Positions 9,125 to 18,583 are shown, counted from the stretch's first letter. The stretch: DNA of 64,000 bases from Plesiomonas sp051652165 (GCF_051652165.1 NZ_JBOFTR010000016.1:310001-374000); one strand, 5' to 3'. Notes: generated by a model from the letters alone, not told the origin. Numbers and translations: made by a program.

Positions 9125-10528
9125 TTAGTTTGACGGACGGCGACGTGGCTGACCGCTATTTGGGTGGCGTTCAGAAGTGGACGCATCACGATCACGGCGC
9201 GGACGGCCCTCATTACCATACGGGCCTTGAGAGTACGGGCCACTGCTGCGTGATTCTGAATTACCCTCACGGCGCGGTGCTGCACCACTGCGGCCACGGC
9301 CATTTGCCTGACCACCATTACGACCGCGACCATTACCCTGGCGGCCATTAGCAATTGGTTCGGCACGAATAGAGGGATCTGGCTCAAAACCATCAATTGC
9401 CTGCTTTGGAATTTCACGCTTTAATAGGCGCTCAATATCACGCAGCAATTTGTGCTCATCAACACAAACCAGCGACAATGCCAACCCTTCACAACCGGCA
9501 CGGCCAGTACGACCAATACGGTGCACATAATCTTCTGCCACATTTGGTAACTCAAAGTTCACCACATACGGCAGTTGATCAATATCCAAACCACGCGCGG
9601 CAATATCGGTTGCAACTAACACCCGCACTTTACCCGATTTAAAGTTATCCAGTGCACGGGTACGCGCACCCTGACTCTTATTACCGTGAATTGCTGCTGA
9701 GGTAATGCCATCACGCTCAAGCTGTTCAGACAGGTGATTTGCACCATGTTTAGTTCGGGTAAACACCAAAACTTGTCGCCACTGATCTTTACCAATCAGG
9801 TATGACAGCAGTTCACGCTTACGTTTACGGTCAACCAAGTGCACACGCTGTTCAACCTGCTCAGAAGCGGTATTACGGCGAGCCACTTCAATCAGTTGTG
9901 GGTTTTTCAATAATTTATCGGCTAACGCTTTAATGTCATCAGAAAACGTTGCTGAAAACAGCAAGTTCTGACGTTTGCTTGGTAGATAAGACAAAACCTT
10001 ACGAATATCGTGGATAAAGCCCATATCGAGCATACGATCAGCTTCATCGAGCACTAGCGTTTCAACTTTGGCCAGTGAGACCGCATTTTGCTGTACCAGA
10101 TCGAGCAAACGACCCGGTGTTGCAACCAACACATCAACACCACTGCGCAGTTTCATCATCTGCGGGTTGATGCTCACGCCGCCGAACACAACCAGTGAAC
10201 GGATTGGCAGATATTTACTGTACTCGCGTACGTTTTCCCACACTTGAGCAGCCAGCTCACGCGTTGGCGTTAAAATGAGTGCTCGCACCGGACGACGACC
10301 TTTAGGCTGCGGCTGCGTGCTCAATTGCTGCAATAAAGGCAGGGTAAAACCGGCTGTTTTGCCTGTTCCCGTTTGGGCGCTGGCCATAATATCGCGACCT
10401 TGCAGCACCACCGGAATGGCCTGACGCTGAATCGGAGTGGGCTGGCTATAACCCTGTTCAGCAACTGCGCGTAGTAATTCATCGCACAGGCCAAGAGAAT
10501 CAAATGATTCCATATTTTCAACAGACAT
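9125..10528 (-). CDS. rhlE: DEAD-box ATP-dependent RNA helicase RhlE
   Basis: A cytoplasmic RNA helicase implicated in ribosome assembly and RNA turnover. All motifs are present: Q-motif PTPIQRQAIP, Walker A ASAQTGTGKT, PTRELAAQ, DEAD in LVLDEADRMLDMGF, SAT in LFSATFS, and HRIGRTGRAG. After about residue 380 comes an RhlE-type basic tail rich in Arg, Gly, Asn and Gln. The start at 10528 (MSVENMESFDSLGL) has GGGAG ten bases upstream; a start at 10513 (MESFDSLGL) is possible. The frame is open to 10561, but the extra residues have no family match. Confidence 0.95.
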   Translation of the reverse strand: MSVENMESFDSLGLCDELLRAVAEQGYSQPTPIQRQAIPVVLQGRDIMASAQTGTGKTAGFTLPLLQQLSTQPQPKGRRPVRALILTPTRELAAQVWENVREYSKYLPIRSLVVFGGVSINPQMMKLRSGVDVLVATPGRLLDLVQQNAVSLAKVETLVLDEADRMLDMGFIHDIRKVLSYLPSKRQNLLFSATFSDDIKALADKLLKNPQLIEVARRNTASEQVEQRVHLVDRKRKRELLSYLIGKDQWRQVLVFTRTKHGANHLSEQLERDGITSAAIHGNKSQGARTRALDNFKSGKVRVLVATDIAARGLDIDQLPYVVNFELPNVAEDYVHRIGRTGRAGCEGLALSLVCVDEHKLLRDIERLLKREIPKQAIDGFEPDPSIRAEPIANGRQGNGRGRNGGQANGRGRSGAAPRREGNSESRSSGPYSQGPYGNEGRPRRDRDASTSERHPNSGQPRRRPSN

Positions 10529-10689
10529 AAAAATTATGCTCCCGAACTCAGCTTCCCACAATCATTGCGGGTCGGTCTCCTGCTGAGTTCATTATCAGGG
10601 CGCGGCAAATTACCTACGCCAACAAGAGGTACAGACCGAGGCGTACCACAGGAGGGGGATTGTAGCAGAGGATCAGCTTTGATGTGAGT

Positions 10690-11604
10690 TTAATCACAAA
10701 GCGTACTGTCACGACGGTGTACACGTATTGCAAAATCCGTTTCACAGGCAAACTTTTCTTGAGCCCGTAAAAATTCCCACACAGATTCAGCCGCACGCCA
10801 AGCAAACGGTGTCATCTGTAGCAAAGCCTGAGCAGCCGAGCCATTGAGCTGCATCGGATACGATAAACGCAGATCGTCAACCAGTGTAAAACCGTCAAGG
10901 TGTTCATCAGCACACGGGTGTAACACCACATCACCATAAACCTGCTCTTTGAGCTGATACAAGTGGCGCGGCGCAGGTGAAACGGTAATCACAACTCCGC
11001 CCTCTTTGATCGTACGTGCCAGCTCTGCGGCATTACAGGGGGCATAAATACGCACCACAGCATCAAGGCTCTGATCGTTAAACGGTAAACGCTGACTAGA
11101 GGCAACGCAAAAATCACATTGCGAGTAACGCTTGGCGGCATAGCGGATCGCCACTTTCGAAATATCTAGCCCAATAACACGGGTGGATAAAGAGGCATCA
11201 GTGGCCAACGCCGCTTGGTCTACTCCAGCCGGCGGTAACGAGAGTGCATCAGCAAATGCAGAGGTGTAATACCCCTCACCACAACCAATATCTAATAGTG
11301 TTAATGCTCGGTTTTGTTGTGGCTTATCTGCCAGTAGTGTTTCAACTAGTAGTGATGCGATTTTATCGCGCAAGGGCTGATAATAGCCGGCCTCTAAAAA
11401 TGCACGGCGAGCTTGCATCATCTCTTTATTATCACCTGGATTTTTCGAGCGTTTATGCTGTACCGGCATTAAATTGACATAGCCCTCTTTGGCACAATCA
11501 AACTGATGATGATTAGCACAACCCCACTGCTGACTATTTTGTCCCGTTTTTTGTGTCAGAGGTTGATGACAAAGGGGGCACTGGTAAGCTAAAGCACGCA
11601 ACAT
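10690..11604 (-). CDS. rlmA: 23S rRNA (guanine-745-N1)-methyltransferase
   Basis: RlmA methylates G745 in helix 35 of 23S rRNA using S-adenosylmethionine. The N-terminal zinc-binding Cys cluster is visible (CPLCHQPL, then WGCANHHQFDCAKEGYVNLMP), then the SAM-binding motif LLDIGCGEGYYT and the late IYAPCNAAELARTIKEGGVVITVSPAPRHLYQLK. I chose MLRALAYQCPLCHQPL at 11604 because it aligns with the family start; the frame is open to 11736 without recognisable sequence. The protein is about 304 aa, somewhat longer than the E. coli enzyme (269 aa), partly through an insertion after the SAM motif. Confidence 0.94.
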   Translation of the reverse strand: MLRALAYQCPLCHQPLTQKTGQNSQQWGCANHHQFDCAKEGYVNLMPVQHKRSKNPGDNKEMMQARRAFLEAGYYQPLRDKIASLLVETLLADKPQQNRALTLLDIGCGEGYYTSAFADALSLPPAGVDQAALATDASLSTRVIGLDISKVAIRYAAKRYSQCDFCVASSQRLPFNDQSLDAVVRIYAPCNAAELARTIKEGGVVITVSPAPRHLYQLKEQVYGDVVLHPCADEHLDGFTLVDDLRLSYPMQLNGSAAQALLQMTPFAWRAAESVWEFLRAQEKFACETDFAIRVHRRDSTLCD

Positions 11605-11734
11605 AGATAATCCTAACAGCAAGACTGAGTCAGTAAAGCAAAGTAACACGTGAAAACTGCAGTATACCGAGCAACAAGATACTGAGGCTATTGATAATAG
11701 CGTCACATGAGTAGGATGCAGAGCAAAATAAGGC

Positions 11735-11766
11735 AAAAAAATAGCCTGAGAAACTCAGGCTATTTA
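11735..11766 (-). terminator. Rho-independent terminator after fabB
   Basis: On the minus strand AAATAGCCTGAG pairs with CTCAGGCTATTT around a three-base loop and runs into seven T. It lies about 125 bp beyond the fabB stop. Confidence 0.85.
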
Positions 11767-11891
11767 TCAGATTGATACGGTATAAGATATTGTATCTGTT
11801 ATATAAAATGTCTACTTTTTGTTATCGTGCCACACCCGTTTGCACGATAATACGCATATACAGCACAGTTATAAGGTAAGCCGTAAAAAGG

Positions 11892-13109
11892 TTACTGTTT
11901 AAATTTACGCATTACCAATGTGGCGTTAGTACCGCCAAAACCGAAGCTGTTTGACATAACAGTCGTCAGCTCACGCTCGGTAGTTTCAGTGATAATATTC
12001 AACCCTGTGGCTTGCTCATCAAGTTGCTCAATGTTGATGCTTGGCGCAATAAAGCTGTGTTCCATCATCAATAAGCTATAAATGGCTTCATGCACACCGG
12101 CTGCGCCCAGTGCATGGCCAGTCATCGCTTTAGTAGCTGAAATGGCTGGGCAGGTTTCGCCTGCAAACATCTCTTGAATTGCACCAAGTTCTTTGACATC
12201 GCCTACTGGAGTAGATGTGCCGTGGGTATTGATATAATCAATAGGGGTATCAACACCGTGCATTGCCATCTTCATACAGCGCACTGCGCCTTCACCTGAT
12301 GGTGCAACCATATCGTAACCATCTGATGTTGCGCCGTAACCGACGATTTCAGCATAAATTTTTGCACCACGAGCCAGCGCATGCTCAAGCTCTTCTACCA
12401 CAACCATACCGCCGCCACCAGAGATAACAAAACCATCGCGGCCTGCATCATAAGTACGGGAAGCCAGCTCTGGCGTTTCGTTATATTTGGTTGACAGTGC
12501 ACCCATGGCATCAAATTCCATTGCCATTGACCAATCTAGCTCTTCACCGCCACCGGCAAACACAATGTCTTGTTTACCCAGTTGGATCTGCTCAACCGCA
12601 TGACCAATACAGTGTGCTGATGTCGCACAGGCTGAACTGATAGAGTAGTTGATACCACGAATTTTAAATGGCGTTGCCAAGCAAGCTGAAACGCCAGAGG
12701 TCATGGTTTTTGGCACCATATACGGGCCAACACCACGCAGACCGCGTGAACGCATGGCATCAGCAGCAGCAATTTGATTGCGTGGCGAACCACCACCCGT
12801 ACCGACAACAATACCCGTGCGATCGTGAGAGACTTGCTCATCACTCAAACCGGCATCGGTAATCGCCTCTTGCATTGCGATATAAGCAAATGCTGAAGCA
12901 TCGCTCATAAAACGGTACACTTTACGATCAATCAGGCCGGTGAGGTCCAGTTTGATATCGCCCCAAACCTGACTGCGCATGTTCATATCACGCAGCGTTT
13001 CGGAGAAAGTGATACCAGAGCGACCGGCTTTCAACGAATCCAGAACTTCTGCTTTATTATTCCCGATGCTGGAAACGATTCCGAATCCTGTAATTACGGC
13101 TCTTTTCAT
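11892..13109 (-). CDS. fabB: Beta-ketoacyl-ACP synthase I
   Basis: FabB elongates acyl-ACP in fatty acid synthesis and is essential for the unsaturated branch. The 405-residue protein has the Cys-His-His catalytic triad: the nucleophile in SSACATSAHCIG, His in NTHGTSTPVGD and His in KAMTGHALGAAGVHE, with the Gly-rich SNSFGFGGTNATLVMRKF at the C-terminus. The start at 13109 (MKRAVITGFGIVSS) matches the E. coli protein; the frame is open to 13187 without similarity. It is transcribed away from mnmC, and a FadR-like site lies in the shared 138-bp region. Confidence 0.97.
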   Translation of the reverse strand: MKRAVITGFGIVSSIGNNKAEVLDSLKAGRSGITFSETLRDMNMRSQVWGDIKLDLTGLIDRKVYRFMSDASAFAYIAMQEAITDAGLSDEQVSHDRTGIVVGTGGGSPRNQIAAADAMRSRGLRGVGPYMVPKTMTSGVSACLATPFKIRGINYSISSACATSAHCIGHAVEQIQLGKQDIVFAGGGEELDWSMAMEFDAMGALSTKYNETPELASRTYDAGRDGFVISGGGGMVVVEELEHALARGAKIYAEIVGYGATSDGYDMVAPSGEGAVRCMKMAMHGVDTPIDYINTHGTSTPVGDVKELGAIQEMFAGETCPAISATKAMTGHALGAAGVHEAIYSLLMMEHSFIAPSINIEQLDEQATGLNIITETTERELTTVMSNSFGFGGTNATLVMRKFKQ

Positions 13110-13193
13110 GCCTAAAATATCCTTAACGCTTTGCAATTGGCCAAAGTTTAACGGTTTTGTTGTCAATAAGTGGTCAGCTTTCCACATTTTGTC

Positions 13194-13210
13194 GAGTGGT
13201 CGGTGCTGTT
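13194..13210. promoter_or_regulatory. Candidate FadR-binding site in the fabB-mnmC intergenic region
   Basis: GAGTGGTCGGTGCTGTT matches the FadR operator consensus AACTGGTCGGACCTGTT at 13 of 17 positions by eye, including the TGGTCGG core. It lies about 85 bp upstream of the fabB start codon. In E. coli FadR activates fabB, so a site here is expected. The match is imperfect and untested. Confidence 0.45.
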
Positions 13211-13247
13211 ACAATACCGTCAAGTTCCATTTTTGAGTCTACTTACC

Positions 13248-15566
13248 GTGAATAACACTTTGATTCAACAGGCAACCTTGCATTTTAATGAACAAGGTAC
13301 ACCTGTCTCTTCTGAATTTGGTGATGTCTATTTTTCTAACGATAACGGGTTAGAAGAGACACAATATGTCTTCCTTGATGGCAATCAACTGCCTACACGT
13401 TGGTGCTCACACACCGCGCATACCTTTATTATTGCTGAAACAGGTTTTGGTACAGGCCTCAATTTCTTGACAGTATGGCAGGCTTTTCGTCAATTTAAGA
13501 CAGAAAACCCACATACTGCATTAAAGCGCCTGCATTTTATCAGTTTCGAGAAGTTTCCGTTATCAATCTCTGACTTGCAATTAGCACACCAATCATGGCC
13601 ACAGTTAGCAGAATTGTGTCATACCTTACATCAGCATTGGCCCTTACCTCTTTCTGGCTGCCAACGAATACAGCTTGATCATGGGGCTGTGGTGCTCGAT
13701 TTATGGTTTGGTGATATTAACCAAACATTACCAAGACTCAATCACAGTTATGAACGCAGTATTGACGCATGGTTTTTAGATGGGTTTGCTCCGTCAAAAA
13801 ACCCTGATATGTGGCAACAATCTCTGTTTGAAGAGATGGTTCGGCTAACCCGTGATTCGGGTACGTTCTCTACATTTACTGCAGCAGGGTTTGTGCGCCG
13901 TGGGTTACAAGAGGCGGGTTTTTGTGTGTTGCGGCGCAAAGGATTTGCGCACAAGCGCGAAATGCTGCACGGTTATATTGCCGACCGCAATACTTCGTAT
14001 ACGGTGAATGTACCAAACGTCAGTGTAGAAACACCGTTCGCGGCTCACTCTGACTCTGTTATTACATCCTCAACTTGTTCATCATCCGTTAATACCCCTG
14101 CAACAGCGGTTACGGATACCTCCGTGGTGTCAAAACAGTGTGTCACTGTACAACATACCACTGAAAAAACAGCAAAGAGTGGTGATATTGATCTTGCTTT
14201 TCAGCAGCGCATTGCCGCCTGCTATGCCCGCCCTCACGCCAGCCATTTGCAAGATGTTGCTATTATCGGCGGTGGTATTGCCAGTGCGCTATTGGCACAT
14301 GCGCTGATGCAGCGCGGCGCACAAGTTACCCTGTATTGTGCTGATGCAAAAGCGGCGCAAGGCGCATCAGGCAATCGTCAAGGGGCGCTGTATCCACTCC
14401 TTAATGGTGAGAAAAATGTACTGGCCCGTTTTTTTGCGCATGCATTCACTTTTGCGCGCCAGCAATATGATGCACTGGCAGCAACAGGGATTCAGTTTGA
14501 TCATCAATGGTGCGGAGTATTGCAGTTAGGCTATGACTCTTCTAGCAATGCCAAACTCCGTGCTCTGCTTGATCCATCAGACAGTGCGCCATGGCCTTCT
14601 GAGTTAGTCTGTGCTCACACAGCAGAGAGTGCCAACTTACGTGCAGGGGTTGAGATCAACGGCCCTGCAGCAGAATATCCACAAGGGGGTTGGCTGTACC
14701 CGGCACAATTGACCCAAAATGTGCTAAATCACCTTGAGCAACAAGGGCTAACCATTCATTATCAACACCCCATTACGGCCCTGACACGCACAGAAACTCA
14801 CTGGATATTATCAGGTGCCCCCAAGATACCAGAGGCTTTAGAAACCACACCTCAACCTTCTGAGCATGCTGTTGTTGTATTAGCAAATGGCCATCGCGTA
14901 ACGCAGTATACTCAAAGTGAGCACTTACCTTTATCTTCCGTACGTGGGCAGGTTTCACACGTGCCAACACATCCGGCGCTTTCAAAACTGCATACAGTAT
15001 TGTGCTACGAGGGTTATTTAACGCCCATGGATCTGACTCCGATAGCGGGTGGTGATAACACGCACCACCACTGTTTAGGGGCAACTTACGGGCGCAGTGA
15101 TACCGATACCACATTGCGGGCAGGCGATCAGCAAGAGAATCTGGCTAAGTTGCAGCGCAGTTTACCCAATGCAACGTGGGCTAAAGAGCTACAAACTGGC
15201 GACAAAGCGCGCGCGGCAATCCGCTGTGCGACCCGCGATCATTTTCCCATGATGGGCGCGGTGCCTCATTACGCGGCAACTCTGAGCCAATATGCGCATT
15301 TACAACACCAACTGCACCACAACCCTGAAGAGATTGCGCCAGCACCGTATTATCCCGATCTGTTTGTGCTTGCTGCGCTAGGCTCACGCGGATTAACCAG
15401 CGCACCACTGCTGGCTGAGTTATTAGCCGCACAAATGAACGGTGAACCACTGCCACTAGAAGAGGATATTTTACAAGCACTTAATCCGAACCGTTATTGG
15501 ATACGCAAGTTGTTAAAAGGAAAAGCAATTGTGATGAGAAAGAGTTATACAGACCAAAACAAATGA
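13248..15566 (+). CDS. mnmC: Bifunctional tRNA 5-methylaminomethyl-2-thiouridine biosynthesis protein MnmC
   Basis: MnmC finishes mnm5(s2)U34 in tRNA: the FAD-dependent C-terminal domain removes carboxymethyl from cmnm5U and the N-terminal domain methylates nm5U using SAM. N-domain motifs are DVYFSNDNGLEETQYVFLDGN, AETGFGTGLNFL and DGFAPSKNPDMW. The FAD-binding VAIIGGGIASALLAHAL begins near residue 336 and GSRGLTSAPLLAELLAAQ is near the end. The GTG at 13248 fits the family start. At about 772 aa it is longer than E. coli MnmC (668 aa), mainly through a Ser/Thr/Val-rich linker at about residues 258-320. Confidence 0.95.
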   Translation: MNNTLIQQATLHFNEQGTPVSSEFGDVYFSNDNGLEETQYVFLDGNQLPTRWCSHTAHTFIIAETGFGTGLNFLTVWQAFRQFKTENPHTALKRLHFISFEKFPLSISDLQLAHQSWPQLAELCHTLHQHWPLPLSGCQRIQLDHGAVVLDLWFGDINQTLPRLNHSYERSIDAWFLDGFAPSKNPDMWQQSLFEEMVRLTRDSGTFSTFTAAGFVRRGLQEAGFCVLRRKGFAHKREMLHGYIADRNTSYTVNVPNVSVETPFAAHSDSVITSSTCSSSVNTPATAVTDTSVVSKQCVTVQHTTEKTAKSGDIDLAFQQRIAACYARPHASHLQDVAIIGGGIASALLAHALMQRGAQVTLYCADAKAAQGASGNRQGALYPLLNGEKNVLARFFAHAFTFARQQYDALAATGIQFDHQWCGVLQLGYDSSSNAKLRALLDPSDSAPWPSELVCAHTAESANLRAGVEINGPAAEYPQGGWLYPAQLTQNVLNHLEQQGLTIHYQHPITALTRTETHWILSGAPKIPEALETTPQPSEHAVVVLANGHRVTQYTQSEHLPLSSVRGQVSHVPTHPALSKLHTVLCYEGYLTPMDLTPIAGGDNTHHHCLGATYGRSDTDTTLRAGDQQENLAKLQRSLPNATWAKELQTGDKARAAIRCATRDHFPMMGAVPHYAATLSQYAHLQHQLHHNPEEIAPAPYYPDLFVLAALGSRGLTSAPLLAELLAAQMNGEPLPLEEDILQALNPNRYWIRKLLKGKAIVMRKSYTDQNK

Positions 15567-15586
15567 ATTAGTCGATAAGTTAACCG

Positions 15587-15620
15587 GCCATACTCATGAA
15601 TAATGGTATGGCTATTGTTT
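15587..15620 (+). terminator. Weak hairpin after mnmC, possible terminator
   Basis: GCCATAC and GTATGGC are separated by 12 bases and followed by TATTGTTT, about 20 bp after the mnmC stop. The stem is short and the T-tract is interrupted, so this is a tentative call. Confidence 0.35.
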
Positions 15621-15860
15621 AATCATAACAATAATACAATGGGAGCAAACCAAAGGGATAGAACGCATCACCGAATATATTAATAAAATTTAATATGGGT
15701 ATATTAAACAGGCCTTTACTGCATACGTTTTACTCTTATTTTCAAACCTCTGCATATGCTTATTTTCGTAGCTAGGCCTATTAACAATATCGTTAATATT
15801 ATATCGATAAGTAGTTTAAATGGCGTTATTCTTAGCGCACTTTTTTTTTAAATTCCCACT

Positions 15861-16361
15861 CTACGCATTTACTGCTGATGTAACTATTGTGGCTTTATCT
15901 TTTGTCGATTTATCTTTTGTGGTTTTATCCCTATTCAGTAAGCACTTGCTTCGCTCTTCAGGTTCGCGCTGTTTAATAATATCGTGTGTTTCATCAACGG
16001 CGGGTAATTCAAACCCCATATCATCAAATGCATTAAACCCAACTAAACGATAACCGGCTAAATGCCCTGTAACAGGTACTCTAAACTCAATTTTTTGATG
16101 TGGTTCTATAACTGCATAATCAATGGTATAGGTTTTTCCTGGTGTGCAGTTTTCTGATAACGCTAAAACCGTAACATAACCTGATGTTATTGGTGCATCA
16201 CCTTTATTTTGTATTGTTCCCCCAACAAAAAATTGCCCATTTGCACCTAACCCCATGTGAAACAAGAGGTGTGCTTGCCCTGTGGCATACGCTGAGGTGT
16301 GGGCGAATAATAGGAGCAATACAAGAAATCGCCCTATTTTAAAAAAAGAACGCAGTAACAT
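15861..16361 (-). CDS. Predicted secreted protein of unknown function
   Basis: A 166-residue protein that I do not recognise. Residues 1-27 form a clear signal peptide (basic MLLRSFFKIGR, hydrophobic FLVLLLLFAHTSAYA, likely cleavage after AYA). The mature part looks like a beta-sandwich: GQFFVGGTIQNKGDAPITSGYVTVLAL, EPHQKIEFRVPVTGHLAGYRLVGFNAFDDMGFELPAVDE. The tail is charged with a short KTTKDKSTKDKAT repeat that is also visible in the DNA. It stands alone between mnmC and an M20 peptidase, on the opposite strand from mnmC. The extracytoplasmic location is well supported; the role is unknown. Confidence 0.7.
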   Translation of the reverse strand: MLLRSFFKIGRFLVLLLLFAHTSAYATGQAHLLFHMGLGANGQFFVGGTIQNKGDAPITSGYVTVLALSENCTPGKTYTIDYAVIEPHQKIEFRVPVTGHLAGYRLVGFNAFDDMGFELPAVDETHDIIKQREPEERSKCLLNRDKTTKDKSTKDKATIVTSAVNA

Positions 16362-16546
16362 GGTTGATATTCCCTATAACACAAGATTAAAAATACAATA
16401 CGATTGTAAGAAAAAGGGCTTAATTTCTCTTTCATACATATCTGTTTAAAGATAATCAACCCAGCAGAAGATGGCAAGGCGATAAAATGAATATACCCTC
16501 TCGTTTATTGAGACGGCTTACTCAGTGAGAGTATATATTGGTTAAA

Positions 16547-16600
16547 ACAACACACCCCGCTAAAGTGCAATGATCTTTAACGGGGTGTGTTGTTATTTTA
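16547..16600 (-). terminator. Rho-independent terminator after the M20 peptidase gene
   Basis: A long, nearly perfect stem (AACACACCCCGCTAAAG against CTTTAACGGGGTGTGTT) with a 9-base loop and flanking T-rich sequence on either strand. It lies about 50 bp after the minus-strand peptidase stop. Confidence 0.8.
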
Positions 16601-16645
16601 TCCCTTTACTGAGGGATGTTTATTGAATACAGCGTGCATTCCGGG

Positions 16646-18073
16646 CTATTTTTTATTAAAAATAGCCAATGCGGTAACAGTATTCACTTTCGCACCGACA
16701 GGAATAGCGGCTAAATCAACAAAAAAGTCAGGGTTATGATTTGAGTAAGGAAATGGCATGCCTTTTGCGCGTGCTGCAGCAAATAACGTGGGTGGCGCAA
16801 CACCGATTAACATATAAGAGTATGGTACATCAAGCCCCTTAAATGCCTCTTGAAAATCTTCTGAGCCCATCACAGCAGGGAATTGTTCGATCAATTTCCC
16901 TTTCCCTAACAGTTGTTCAAGCTCTGGATTGATTTTTTCCACTAACGCTGCATTATTGACCACAGGGCCTGCATTGCCTTTCATGGTGCGAGTCGGCATT
17001 TTGTCTTCTGGTACACCGGCTGAGATGGCAATACCTCTGTTCACTTCATCAATACGTTTGATCAATTGATCACGCACTTCAGGTGTAAACCAGCGTAAGT
17101 TGAGTTTTAGTTCTGCAGTATTGGGTATGACGTTGTTATCACGCCCCGTAACAATTGAGCCGACTGATAGCACTGCAGCGGCTTGTGGATCAATATTGCG
17201 GCTGATAATGGTTTGATATGCTAAGACCGCCTGCGCGGCCATAACCACTGGGTCAATGGTCATCTGTGGGGTTGAACCGTGGCCACCGACACCTTGAAAC
17301 AGTATATCAAGTTGGTCAACACCAGCCATACGCACCCCTGGAGCACTGGCCACTACCCCCACCGGGCCCGGTGCGGTGTGTGCGCCAAATGCATAATCGG
17401 GTTTAGGAAAACCACGCTCCCACAGTTTATCTTGCACCATAGCTTGTGCGCCTGTGCCTAACTCCTCTGCGGGTTGTGCATAGACGACCAGTGTGCCTGA
17501 CCATGCATTTTTCAGATCGACCAATGCTTTTGCTGTGCCCAATAACCAGGTGATATGTGCATCGTGCCCACAAGCATGCATCGCATCAACTTCTGTGCCA
17601 TCGGCTAACCGCTGTTTCTGGGTTGCCGCATACGGCAGGCCGGTCTCTTCACGCACGGCGTTTGCATCCATATCTGCGCGATACCATACCGTTGGGCCTG
17701 AACCATTTTTGAGCACGCCAACAACACCGGTTTTACCAATGCCTTCGGTTACATCAAACCCCAACGCTTTGAGCTCTTTACTGACAATCGCGGCAGTGCG
17801 CTGCTCTGTAAAAGCAATTTCGGGATGCTGATGAATATCTTTAAAAATACCGGTAAGACGGGGAGTATCGGCATCAACCGTGCTACTGACTTTTTTAATT
17901 AATTCAGAAGAGAGCACTGACGGGCGAGCTTCTGTGGAAGAGGACACGGCTGCGACATGCGGTGTTGTTGCCACTTTTTGAGCCTCCCCAGGCTGTGAAT
18001 CTGCTGCAAATGCTAAAAATGAACCCATCAGCGCGGCTAACGGTATCAGTGTTCGTGAATGTGTTAATTGCAT
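16646..18073 (-). CDS. Exported M20 family metallo-amidohydrolase/peptidase
   Basis: A 475-residue M20D-type amidohydrolase (the hippuricase/AbgA/IAA-amino-acid hydrolase group), which cleaves amide bonds of N-acyl amino acids or small peptides with a di-metal centre. Metal-binding motifs: DMDANAVREETGLPYA, DAMHACGHDAHITWLLG, QPAEELGTGAQAM and FGAHTAPGPVG. The start at 18073 has AAGGAG at the right distance and a signal peptide (TLIPLAALMGSFLAFAADS), so unlike the hippuricases it should act in the periplasm. The dimerisation lid domain is present (VDQLDILFQGVGGHGSTPQMTIDPV). Substrate unknown. It is monocistronic, ended by a strong terminator. Confidence 0.88.
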   Translation of the reverse strand: MQLTHSRTLIPLAALMGSFLAFAADSQPGEAQKVATTPHVAAVSSSTEARPSVLSSELIKKVSSTVDADTPRLTGIFKDIHQHPEIAFTEQRTAAIVSKELKALGFDVTEGIGKTGVVGVLKNGSGPTVWYRADMDANAVREETGLPYAATQKQRLADGTEVDAMHACGHDAHITWLLGTAKALVDLKNAWSGTLVVYAQPAEELGTGAQAMVQDKLWERGFPKPDYAFGAHTAPGPVGVVASAPGVRMAGVDQLDILFQGVGGHGSTPQMTIDPVVMAAQAVLAYQTIISRNIDPQAAAVLSVGSIVTGRDNNVIPNTAELKLNLRWFTPEVRDQLIKRIDEVNRGIAISAGVPEDKMPTRTMKGNAGPVVNNAALVEKINPELEQLLGKGKLIEQFPAVMGSEDFQEAFKGLDVPYSYMLIGVAPPTLFAAARAKGMPFPYSNHNPDFFVDLAAIPVGAKVNTVTALAIFNKK

Positions 18074-18368
18074 ATTAACTCCTTTTATATACACTGCTTT
18101 AATACTACACACTAAAGCCATGTTTAACAAAAAACTATTTTTATTAACACGCCAAATGCGTTGATTGGATAGCGATAACACACACTGCATTCAACAATAT
18201 GTGCATTGTATATTCCAGCGGTTATTTTTGTGTGCCAACCAAGTACCATTTAAAACATCAGTATCATAACGGTGATATAAATATACATGACAAAACATAA
18301 ACAGAAGATAACAGGCACTGTGATAAGCGAATATAAACAACCAATAAAGTAAATCAAATCGATAAGTC

Positions 18369-18438
18369 GATGAAATGATGAAATGATGAAATGATGAAAT
18401 GATGAAATGATGAAATGATGAAATGATGAAATGATGAA
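18369..18438. repeat. Octanucleotide tandem repeat (TGAAATGA, about 8.75 copies)
   Basis: Eight exact copies of TGAAATGA (18371-18434) plus partial copies at both ends form a perfect simple-sequence repeat. It lies in the 510-bp gap between the yfcL stop (18584) and the M20 peptidase start (18073), about 300 bp upstream of the latter. A minus-strand reading frame runs through it (repeating HHFIISSF) but has no Shine-Dalgarno and no similarity. The rest of the gap is AT-rich with nothing else recognisable. The unit length (not a multiple of 3) and copy number are in the range of phase-variable repeats. Confidence 0.95.
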
Positions 18439-18583
18439 GTAAAACCACTTATACTGTGTTCACAAAAAATTATTACATGATACGGTGATTAACTATTAAC
18501 TTAAATAAATAGCTAGAAATACCCTTGCAATATTTCCAGCCCTAATAAATAAAACTGCTATACAGCGCCTATCATTATTGTTA

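Noticed and set aside
9130..9642. Plus-strand frames opposite rhlE, rich in His and Gly.
   Set aside because: Shadows of the Arg/Gly-rich RhlE tail on the other strand.
18191..18448. A minus-strand frame running through the octanucleotide repeat (repeated HHFIISSF).
   Set aside because: The apparent protein is only the translated repeat plus non-conserved sequence, and it lacks a ribosome binding site.
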